Shown: one piece after another, positions 54,355 through 61,889 of the stretch
Layout of the letters: each line of letters opens with the position of its first letter
Position numbering within the stretch: the first letter of the stretch is position 1
NCBI RefSeq assembly: GCF_026341515.1
Contig: NZ_JAPEOK010000001.1
Span: 9,672,001 to 9,736,000, forward strand
DNA length: 64,000 nt
Reading direction: 5' to 3'
Source: Streptomyces sp. NBC_00878
Lineage (GTDB): Bacteria > Actinomycetota > Actinomycetes > Streptomycetales > Streptomycetaceae
Notes under the pieces: generated by a model
What the model was told of the DNA's origin: nothing
The model's input: only the letters and a program-made list of their open reading frames with translations
Databases searched by the model: none
Position numbers and translations under genes: made by a program

Positions 54355-56970
54355 ATGCGTACACCCCGTAGGACCCCGACAAACGGCTCCCAGACCCCAC
54401 CGAACCCGGTGCGGGGCCGCCGCGCGCATGCCGGACCGCCGGCCGATGAGGGCTCCGACCTGGAGGAATCCGTCGGCACCGCCGACAGTGACGCACCCAC
54501 GCGCGCGGGAGGCTGGAGCCTGCGTCCCCGGACCGTGCGGGCGAAGATCATCTGCCTGCTGATGGTGCCCGTCGTCTCCCTGCTCGCCCTCTGGGCGTAC
54601 GCCACCGTCACGACCGCCCAGGACGTCTCCCGGCTGCGGCAGTTGCAGCGCGTGGACTCCCAGGTGCGTGCCCCGGTCGCCGCGGCCGTCGCCGCGCTCC
54701 AGGAAGAACGCGCGGCGGCCGTCGGCTACGCGACCCAACCCGCCGCCGACCGGGAGAGCGACCTCAAGAAGCTGGCGGCACGCACCGACGTGGCCGTGGC
54801 GAAACTCCGGCTCGGGGACCACAGCACCGTCGCCGACAGCGAGGAACTGCCCTCCGGAGTGGCCGGGCGCCTCGAAACCTTCGTGACCGGAGCCGAACAG
54901 CTGCGCTCCCTGCGGACCGCCGTACTCGACCGAGGGGCCGACTGGCACGCGACGTACGAGCGGTACACCACGACCATCGCGACCGCCTTCTCGGTGGGCG
55001 GCGCCCTCACCGGCATCCAGGACGCGGAAATCGGCTCCGACGCGCGCGTGCTGCTCGAATTCTCACGGGCGGGTGAGGCCCTGGCGCAGGAGGACGCGGT
55101 ACTCGCGGGCGCCCGGCTCGCCGGAACCCTCGACGGGCCGCGGCTCCGGATGTTCACCGGTGCTGTCGACACACGCAGGCTGCTCACCGAGTCGGCCGTC
55201 GCCGATCTACGTGGCCCCGAACGAGCCGCCTGGCGGGCCCTGGTGGAGGGGAGTGCGTACGCCGACGTCCATGGCGCCGAGAACAAGGTGCTCGTGACCG
55301 GGCCGGGCAGCAGGGCGCTGCACGCCGCGCCCGAGGAGGCCTGGAACGCGGCGCACACGCGCGTGCAGGACGACATGCGAACGATCGAAGCGGGCGCCGG
55401 CCGCGGTGTCGCGGACCGGGCCGACCCGCTCCGGCGCGGTCTGCTCTCGCCGGCCGGTGCCGCGGTCCTGCTGGGACTCGTCGCCGTGGCCGCGTCACTC
55501 GTCATCTCCGTACGCATCGGGCGTGGCCTCGTCATCGAGCTGGTGGGCCTGCGCAACAGCGCTCTGGAGATCGCCCGGCGCAAACTCCCGCACGCCATGC
55601 GGAGACTGCGTGCGGGGGAGGAGATCGACGTCCGTGCCGAGGCCCCGCCAGGACCCCCTGCGGAGGACGAAGCAGGACAGGTCGCGGAAGCCCTGACCAC
55701 CGTGCACCGGGCCGCCCTGCACGCCGCGGTCGAGCGCGCCGAACTGGCCAGCGGCATCTCCGGAGTCTTCGTCAACCTCGCCCGCCGCAGCCAGGTTCTC
55801 GTCCACCGCCAACTGAGCCTGCTGGACACCATGGAGCGTCGCTCCGACGACCCGGACGAGCTGAGCGACCTCTTCCGCCTCGACCACCTCACCACCCGGA
55901 TGCGACGCCACGCGGAGAGCTTGATCATCCTCTCCGGGGCCGCCCCCGGCCGGGCCTGGCGGATGCCGGTCTCCCTGACGAACGTGGTCCGTGCCGCCGT
56001 CTCCGAAGTCGAGGACTACGCGCGCGTGGAGGTACGACAACTCCCGGAGACCTCGGTCCTCGGAGCCGCGGTGGCGGACCTCACGCACCTCCTGGCCGAA
56101 ATCGTCGAGAACGCCGCCCAGTTCTCACCACCCCACACCCGGGTGCGCATCACCGGGGAACCGGTCGGCAACGGCTACGCCGTGGAGGTCGAGGACCGGG
56201 GGCTCGGCATGGGCAAGGAGACACTCGCCGAGGCCAACCGCCGCATCGAGCAGTCCGAGGCACTCGACCTCTTCGACAGCGACCGACTCGGCCTCTTCGT
56301 GGTCAGCAGGCTCGCGGCCCGCCACGACATCAGGATTCACCTGCGGACCTCGCCCTACGGAGGCACCACCGCGGTTGTCCTGCTGCCCACGGCACTACTG
56401 CACACCGCCACGGAGGAACGTTCCGGTGGCCGCCGCACGGACACGGAACAGACCACGGAGCGTGCGTACGCGCGCGTGCCTGCCCCCGCCGCCCCTGCCC
56501 CTGCCCCGAAACGGGACTCCGTAACGGCAGTGAACGAGCGGCCCGCCCTGGTGCTCCCCATACCGATCGAGGCGGAAGCCTCGTCCGAAGTCACGCGCGA
56601 AGGCCATCCACCACCCGGTGTGACCGCGCTGCGCCTGCACCGTCCAGAGCAGCCACAGCCACCAGAGCAGCCACAGCCACCAGTGCAACCAGAGCGATCA
56701 GAACGATCAGGGGACGACACCGTGGAATCCGACGAACTCCCACGGCGCGTACGACAAGCCAGCATCGCCCCACAACTGCGCGAAGGACGTCCCGCAGAGC
56801 CCTCGCCAGCGGCGCCTCGCAAGGACGACGAGCGCACCCCCGAAGCGGTACGGGACCGCATGGCGGCCTACCGCGCGGGGTGGGCCCGCGGTGGCGGCCG
56901 TACACCCGGCCTCGGCATCACCCCCAACCTCGTAGCGGGCAGCGACAGCAGCGAAGGAGACCCCGCATGA
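54355..56970 (+). CDS. cvnA: Conservon sensor histidine kinase-like protein CvnA
   Basis: 871 residues from ATG 54355 (GAGCGAGGAGG upstream). One span (residues about 62-85), an extracytoplasmic nitrate/nitrite-sensing NIT-type domain, a second span near residue 370 with a HAMP-like stretch, then helices and a HATPase_c domain (ENAAQFSPPHTRVRI, VEDRGLGMG, DRLGLFVVSRLAARH). No phospho-acceptor His box is seen, usual for conservon kinases. A disordered Pro/Gln-rich tail with 18-base repeats follows (56640-56685). Confidence 0.92.
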   Translation: MRTPRRTPTNGSQTPPNPVRGRRAHAGPPADEGSDLEESVGTADSDAPTRAGGWSLRPRTVRAKIICLLMVPVVSLLALWAYATVTTAQDVSRLRQLQRVDSQVRAPVAAAVAALQEERAAAVGYATQPAADRESDLKKLAARTDVAVAKLRLGDHSTVADSEELPSGVAGRLETFVTGAEQLRSLRTAVLDRGADWHATYERYTTTIATAFSVGGALTGIQDAEIGSDARVLLEFSRAGEALAQEDAVLAGARLAGTLDGPRLRMFTGAVDTRRLLTESAVADLRGPERAAWRALVEGSAYADVHGAENKVLVTGPGSRALHAAPEEAWNAAHTRVQDDMRTIEAGAGRGVADRADPLRRGLLSPAGAAVLLGLVAVAASLVISVRIGRGLVIELVGLRNSALEIARRKLPHAMRRLRAGEEIDVRAEAPPGPPAEDEAGQVAEALTTVHRAALHAAVERAELASGISGVFVNLARRSQVLVHRQLSLLDTMERRSDDPDELSDLFRLDHLTTRMRRHAESLIILSGAAPGRAWRMPVSLTNVVRAAVSEVEDYARVEVRQLPETSVLGAAVADLTHLLAEIVENAAQFSPPHTRVRITGEPVGNGYAVEVEDRGLGMGKETLAEANRRIEQSEALDLFDSDRLGLFVVSRLAARHDIRIHLRTSPYGGTTAVVLLPTALLHTATEERSGGRRTDTEQTTERAYARVPAPAAPAPAPKRDSVTAVNERPALVLPIPIEAEASSEVTREGHPPPGVTALRLHRPEQPQPPEQPQPPVQPERSERSGDDTVESDELPRRVRQASIAPQLREGRPAEPSPAAPRKDDERTPEAVRDRMAAYRAGWARGGGRTPGLGITPNLVAGSDSSEGDPA

Positions 56971-57404
56971 TCCAGGACCCGGGAATGGGGACCGCACAAC
57001 GGTCCGGCGAACTCGACTGGCTGCTGGACGACTTGGTGCTGCGCGTGGCCGAGGTACGGCATGCCGTCGTGCTGTCCAACGACGGGCTCGCGGTAGGCGC
57101 GTCCAGTGACCTCAGGCGTGAGGACGCGGAGCATCTCGCCGCGGTCGCCTCCGGCTTCCACAGTCTGGCCAAGGGAGCAGGCCGTCACTTCGGCGCCGGC
57201 GGCGTACGCCAGACCATGGTGGAGATGGACGACGGCTTCCTGTTCGTGGCAGCTGCCGGAGACGGCTCCTGTCTCGCCGTTCTCAGCGCCGTGACCGCTG
57301 ACATCGGCTTGGTCGCCTACGAGATGGCGCTCCTGGTCAAACGGGTGGGGGAGCACCTCTCCTCGGCGCCCCGTGCCGCCGCTCGCCCGCCCGCGGCCGG
57401 GTGA
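56967..57404 (+). CDS. cvnB: Conservon roadblock/LC7 protein CvnB
   Basis: 145 residues. Roadblock features: LDWLLDDLVLRVAEVRHAVVLSNDGLAVGASS, the FHSLAKGAGRHFGAGGVRQT centre and a C-terminal helix ending KRVGEHL. It begins inside the last codon of cvnA (ATGA). It likely regulates nucleotide turnover of the CvnD GTPase. An in-frame Met at residue 10 is an alternative start. Confidence 0.93.
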   Translation: MIQDPGMGTAQRSGELDWLLDDLVLRVAEVRHAVVLSNDGLAVGASSDLRREDAEHLAAVASGFHSLAKGAGRHFGAGGVRQTMVEMDDGFLFVAAAGDGSCLAVLSAVTADIGLVAYEMALLVKRVGEHLSSAPRAAARPPAAG

Positions 57405-57410
57405 CCGACG

Positions 57411-57836
57411 ATGCCGGTGCACATGGCCGGGGACCGGACAGTCCCTCCCGAACAGCCGGGCAGCCAGTGGTACGACAAGGAGGCCGGGCCGCTCGTCCGC
57501 CCGTACGCGATGACGGGCGGACGCACCAGGTCCGGCCCGTACGGGGTGCGGTTCGACCTGATCGCGCTCGTCTCACTCGACACGGGGGCACCCGACGCCG
57601 ACGACGACACCGGACTCGGCCCCGAACACAGAGCCCTCATCGAACTCTGCCGGATCGAGACCCAGTCGGTCGCCGAACTGGCCGCGGGCGCCGACCTGCT
57701 CGTGGGTGTGGTGCGCGTGCTCCTGGGCGACCTCCTGGCACGGGGCTGCGTCACGGTCAGTCGCCCGGTGCCGCCCGCGCAACTACCGGACGAGCACATC
57801 CTTCGCGAGGTCATCGACGGACTGAGGGCCCTGTAA
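57411..57836 (+). CDS. cvnC: Conservon DUF742 protein CvnC
   Basis: 141 residues. DUF742 pattern: GPLVRPYAMTGGRT near residue 25, then LIALVSLD, EHRALIELCRIETQSVAELAA and VLLGDLLARGCVTV, a winged-helix-like fold. It may link CvnA to the membrane-bound CvnB/D complex. It follows cvnB by 6 bases. Confidence 0.93.
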   Translation: MPVHMAGDRTVPPEQPGSQWYDKEAGPLVRPYAMTGGRTRSGPYGVRFDLIALVSLDTGAPDADDDTGLGPEHRALIELCRIETQSVAELAAGADLLVGVVRVLLGDLLARGCVTVSRPVPPAQLPDEHILREVIDGLRAL

Positions 57837-58030
57837 ATGATGGATCACGCCTCCTGCCGAACTGTCCCGCACCGTGTTCCGGGCTCTTCCGGGCATCGAA
57901 CGCACGCGAGACCATCAGAACGGCCATTTGCTGTCAAATCACTCGAAGTGGAGCGGCAGTTGTCATGATGCTGACTCCGCACACATGTACTGATGTCGAC
58001 CGTTGTCGGCACTCCCGAGAGAAGTGATCG

Positions 58031-58636
58031 ATGGTCTCCGAACACTCCGACGCCGCGAGCGATGAGACAGCCGCCCTGGCGTTGAAGATTCTCGTCGCCG
58101 GTGGATTCGGCGTCGGCAAGACCACCTTGGTGGGCGCGGTCAGTGAGATCAGGCCGCTGCGCACCGAGGAACTGCTGAGCGAGGCGGGTCAGTCGGTGGA
58201 CGACACCGACGGGGTGGACCACAAGGTCACGACGACGGTCGCCATGGACTTCGGCCGCATCACCATCAGGTCGGGCCTGTCGCTCTACCTGTTCGGCACG
58301 CCGGGCCAGGACCGATTCTGGTTCCTGTGGGACGAACTGGCCCAGGGAGCCCTCGGCGCCGTCGTCCTCGCCGACACCCGGCGGCTGGAGGACTGCTTCC
58401 CCGCGGTGGACTACTTCGAGCACCGGCACATCCCCTTCGTCGTGGCCGTCAACTGCTTCACGGGCGCGCGGACGTACGGCGCTCACGAAGTGTCAAACGC
58501 CCTCGACCTTGACCAAGGAACACCCGTGGTGCTCTGCGACGCCCGTGACCGCGACTCGGGGAAGGAGGTACTCATACGTCTCGTCGAGTACGCCGGGCGG
58601 ATGCACACCGCCCGACTGCTCGACTCGGTCGGCTGA
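58031..58636 (+). CDS. cvnD: Conservon small GTPase CvnD
   Basis: 201 residues. P-loop GGFGVGKTTLVGAV, switch Thr region, FGTPGQDRFW (G3), VNCF in place of NKxD (usual in this family), and CDARD. It is the molecular switch of the conservon complex, which in Streptomyces influences aerial growth and antibiotic production. A 194-base gap separates it from cvnC, unusually wide for conservons, so it may have its own promoter. Confidence 0.93.
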   Translation: MVSEHSDAASDETAALALKILVAGGFGVGKTTLVGAVSEIRPLRTEELLSEAGQSVDDTDGVDHKVTTTVAMDFGRITIRSGLSLYLFGTPGQDRFWFLWDELAQGALGAVVLADTRRLEDCFPAVDYFEHRHIPFVVAVNCFTGARTYGAHEVSNALDLDQGTPVVLCDARDRDSGKEVLIRLVEYAGRMHTARLLDSVG

Positions 58637-58794
58637 CGCGAAGGAGTCTCGCTCAGCTGACGCGAGAAGCCTCGACCGGCCGATCGGCTGATACGAAGAA
58701 CTCCGGCCGGCCCAGGGGAAGACTTCGGCCGCCTGACGCCAGGCTTCCGGATCGGCCGACGCCGGGCCCTCGCTCACCCGAGGTGCGTATCTGT

Positions 58795-59223
58795 TCAGTT
58801 CGCGACGTCGGCTTCCGCGAGAACCTTCTCGATCCTCACGCGTACGAGGAGTTCTCCGGGCACGCCGTTGCGGGCGCCGAACTCCTCGGCCCGCTCCTCG
58901 CCCATGTAGCGGCCGCCGATCCGCCCGGCCCACAGCCGGAGTTCGTCGAGGTCCTCCGAGATCCGGGCGCGCCCCTGCAGGACGACGTACGAGTACGGCG
59001 GACGGTCGTCGTCCACGCACAGGGCGACCCGACCGTCCCGGGCCAGATTTCGCCCCTTGACGGTGTTCTTCGACGTGTTGAAGACCAGGTCGTCCCCGTC
59101 GAGCAAGAACCAGATTGGTGCCACATGGGGGCTCCCATCGGCCCGAACGGTCGACAACTTGCCGGTGCGGGTCCCCTCCGAGACGAAAGCCCGCCATTGC
59201 TCATCGGTCATCTTGTGTGCCAT
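58795..59223 (-). CDS. PPOX-class F420-dependent (flavin-like) oxidoreductase
   Basis: 142 residues. Split-barrel features: GKLSTVRADGSPHVAPIWF, TSKNTVKGRNLARDGRVALCVDDDRPP and VVLQGRARI. Small single-domain members often bind F420, heme or FMN. It lies between cvnD and a second roadblock gene, but on the opposite strand, so no functional link can be claimed. Confidence 0.9.
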   Translation of the reverse strand: MAHKMTDEQWRAFVSEGTRTGKLSTVRADGSPHVAPIWFLLDGDDLVFNTSKNTVKGRNLARDGRVALCVDDDRPPYSYVVLQGRARISEDLDELRLWAGRIGGRYMGEERAEEFGARNGVPGELLVRVRIEKVLAEADVAN

Positions 59224-59319
59224 GCCCCTATCCTCCTTGCCCGGACGGCGGTGGTGGGGAAGGCTGGTTGATCAGATCCTCCGGCCAGGGGGAGCCGCCC
59301 ATCCACGGGGAGACGGATC

Positions 59320-59733
59320 ATGGCTGAGAACCAGGGGCTTGGCTGGCTGCTGGATGAACTGACCCAGCGTGTCGAGCACGTACGGCACGCGCTGGTGTTG
59401 TCGAACGACGGGCTGGTGACCGGGGCGAGCGCGGGGCTCAGGCGGGAGGACGCCGAGCATCTCGCTGCCGTCTCCTCGGGCCTGCACAGCCTGGCCAAGG
59501 GGTCGGGCCGGCACTTCGGCGCGGGCCGGGTGCGCCAGACGATGATCGAGTTCGATGACGCCGTACTCTTCGTCACGGCGGCCGGCACCGGCAGCTGTCT
59601 GTGTGTGCTCAGCGCGGCGGAGGCCGACATCGGCCAGGTCGCGTACGAGATGACGCTGCTCGTCAACCGCGTCGGCGAACACCTCCACGTCGACGCCCGA
59701 CAGCCGGAGCACTCATCCTCAATAGAGGTCTGA
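59320..59733 (+). CDS. Second roadblock/LC7 domain protein (CvnB paralogue)
   Basis: 137 residues with GGGGAGA before ATG 59320. It is very like CvnB at 56967: LGWLLDELTQRVEHVRHALVLSNDGLVTG and the HSLAKGSGRHFGAGRVRQT block are shared. It lacks its own kinase, DUF742 and GTPase partners nearby. It may exchange with CvnB in the complex or serve another GTPase. Confidence 0.9.
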   Translation: MAENQGLGWLLDELTQRVEHVRHALVLSNDGLVTGASAGLRREDAEHLAAVSSGLHSLAKGSGRHFGAGRVRQTMIEFDDAVLFVTAAGTGSCLCVLSAAEADIGQVAYEMTLLVNRVGEHLHVDARQPEHSSSIEV

Positions 59734-59857
59734 CCTGCGAAGACGCCCCGCCGTCAGAGTTATCCACAGGCTCGGCGGGAGCTGCGGCAAACCGGCTACG
59801 GTTTTTCTCGAAGCAAGCGCACGCCAGTGCACACCGCTGCAACGGGGGAGAACCACC

Positions 59858-60988
59858 ATGTCCGGCAACACCATCACGCAGTCCGTCACATCCAGCGCGA
59901 ACGCCGCCGCGGTCGTAACGAACGCCACTGCCGTCAGCCTGAATCCGGCCGCCGCCACGGCGGCCCGGCCGTCACTCGCACAGAGCCGCGCGGCACGCGA
60001 GCTCGGGCTCAAACGGGGCGAGTTCGACCTCGCCGTACGACTCGGTCGCATCCGAACCGTCCCGGACGAAGGCGGCGGAGGCCGTCGTGTCGCCCGCGCG
60101 GAGATCGACCGGGTGATGTCCGAGGACGGTTTCCCGGAGGCGCTGAGGGAACGCGTCAAGGCGGTCGGTACCTCGGAGGGCGCGGCTCTCATGGGGGTGA
60201 CCGCCGCCCGGTTCGCAAAGTTCGCACGCCTGGGCTTCGTCGTGCCCGTCAAATTCTACTTGAACCGCTACAGGGCCGTCGTCTGGCTGTATCTGGCCGA
60301 GGAACTACGGCAGTTCGCGGAGACCGAGGAGAACGCCCCGCTGTTGAACGGCCGTACGCCCGAAGGGCTGCGCGACCAACTGGACGCGGGCCTGGACCTG
60401 AGGGCCCGGAACTGGCGGGGGCGACACATGGGCTTCCTGCTGCGACAGAGCGAGGATCCTTGGGTCCGTGCCGCGGCAGTGGCTTCGCTGCTCGATTCCG
60501 CGCAGGTCGCGGAGATCGTCCCGGACCCCTACGAACGTGCCTACATGAACCGCTTCCGTCCGGAGCAGACCACGCACGGCGCGCCCGACTCACCCGCCGC
60601 CCACGTCGCCGCACGGATCATGACGGCGGAAGACCCGGACGAGATCAGCTGGCTCCGGTCGGACCTGGCCAATGCCCTGCGAGAGGCTCGCGAACAGCGG
60701 CGCGCGCCGCGACCGACACCCAAGCCCCAGACTCCGGTCGCGAATGGCGAACGAACGGGGCCGATCGGGGAGCGGCGACAATCTGCCGACGAGCGGCAGC
60801 CGAGCGAGGTGCGTCCACTGACCGAGGTGCGTCGGCCGAGCGAAGCGCGTCGGCCGACGGACGTACGGCAGCCGACAGGGGCGCGGCAACCGGCCGAGGT
60901 GCGACATGCGGCCGAGGTGCGACAGACGATCGACGAACCGGAACGGCCCCGACGCCTCCTAGGCTGGCTGCGCCGCAGAAACCCCTGA
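59858..60988 (+). CDS. Actinobacterial DUF6397-like protein with repetitive tail
   Basis: 376 residues. A Thr/Ala-rich start is followed by a HTH-like segment (AARELGLKRGEFDLAVRLGRI), a second similar one near residue 110 (AALMGVTAARFAKFARLGFV) and a helical middle. The last 100 residues are low-complexity, made of EVR(R/Q)P(S/T)-type repeats reflecting 12- to 18-base repeats at about 60770-60930. It could bind DNA. An isolated TTATCCACA lies at 59760-59768 in the leader. The family call is from memory. Confidence 0.7.
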   Translation: MSGNTITQSVTSSANAAAVVTNATAVSLNPAAATAARPSLAQSRAARELGLKRGEFDLAVRLGRIRTVPDEGGGGRRVARAEIDRVMSEDGFPEALRERVKAVGTSEGAALMGVTAARFAKFARLGFVVPVKFYLNRYRAVVWLYLAEELRQFAETEENAPLLNGRTPEGLRDQLDAGLDLRARNWRGRHMGFLLRQSEDPWVRAAAVASLLDSAQVAEIVPDPYERAYMNRFRPEQTTHGAPDSPAAHVAARIMTAEDPDEISWLRSDLANALREAREQRRAPRPTPKPQTPVANGERTGPIGERRQSADERQPSEVRPLTEVRRPSEARRPTDVRQPTGARQPAEVRHAAEVRQTIDEPERPRRLLGWLRRRNP

Positions 60989-60997
60989 CCGTCTGCG

Positions 60998-61870
60998 TCA
61001 GCCCCCGAGCTTGCGGAAGAGTCCCTCCTGGACGACGGAGACGAGCAGGCGTCCCTTCAGGTCGTAGATCCGGCCCCGCGCCAGCCCTCGGCCACCCGTC
61101 GCGATCGGCGACTCCTGGTCGTACAGGAACCACTCGTCGGCACGGAACGGCCGGTGGAACCACATCGCGTGGTCCAGGGACGCCATGTCGAAACCGCGCT
61201 GGCCCCAAAGGGGTTCCACCGGGATGCGGACGGCGTCCAGGAGGGTCATGTCGCTCGCATAGGTGAGCGCGCAGGTGTGGACCAACGGGTCGTCGCCCAG
61301 GGGACCGACGGCACGCATCCATACGGCGCTGCGCGGTTCGGCGTGCTCGATCTCCTCGTGGGTCCAGCGGAGCCGGTCCGCGTAGCGGATGTCGAAGGGC
61401 TGACGCCTGGCCATGCGCTCCAACGTCTCGGGGAGCGCGCCCAGATGCTCCTTGATCTCCTCAGCGACGGTCGGGAGCGACTCAGGATCGGGGACCTCAC
61501 GGGCCGGCGGCAGCTGGTGCTCGAAGCTCCCTTGCTCAGGCTTGTGAAAGGAGGCGGTCAGATTGAAGATCGTGCGGCCCTGCTGCACGGCGGTGACACG
61601 ACGCGTGGTGAACGACCGCCCGTCGCGGACCCGTTCGACCTGGTACACGATCGGCACCCCCGGCCTGCCCGGGCGCAGGAAGTACGCGTGCAGGGAGTGC
61701 ACGGGGCGTTCGCCGTCCGTGGTGCGGCCGGCGGCGACCAGGGCCTGGCCGGCGACCTGCCCGCCGAAGACCCGCTGCAGGGATTCCTGCGGGCTGCGGC
61801 CACGGAAGATGTTGACCTCGATCTGCTCCAGGTCGAGCAGGTCGACGAGCCGTTCCGCTGGGTTTGTCAT
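60998..61870 (-). CDS. tesB: Acyl-CoA thioesterase II
   Basis: 290 residues from ATG 61870. Two hot-dog domains: the first with RVFGGQVAGQALVAAGRT and SLHAYFLRPG, the second with LDHAMWFHRPFRADEWFLYDQESP and GRGLARGRIYD. The catalytic Asp (SLDHAMWFH), Thr/Gln residues are in place. It hydrolyses medium- to long-chain acyl-CoA. It starts 19 bases downstream of the helicase gene and may share its transcript. Confidence 0.93.
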   Translation of the reverse strand: MTNPAERLVDLLDLEQIEVNIFRGRSPQESLQRVFGGQVAGQALVAAGRTTDGERPVHSLHAYFLRPGRPGVPIVYQVERVRDGRSFTTRRVTAVQQGRTIFNLTASFHKPEQGSFEHQLPPAREVPDPESLPTVAEEIKEHLGALPETLERMARRQPFDIRYADRLRWTHEEIEHAEPRSAVWMRAVGPLGDDPLVHTCALTYASDMTLLDAVRIPVEPLWGQRGFDMASLDHAMWFHRPFRADEWFLYDQESPIATGGRGLARGRIYDLKGRLLVSVVQEGLFRKLGG

Positions 61871-61889
61871 GTGTCGCGTTCTCCTGTGC

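Noticed and set aside
59760..59768. Replication origin from a perfect TTATCCACA box
   Set aside because: A single isolated box with no cluster and no dnaA or dnaN gene nearby.
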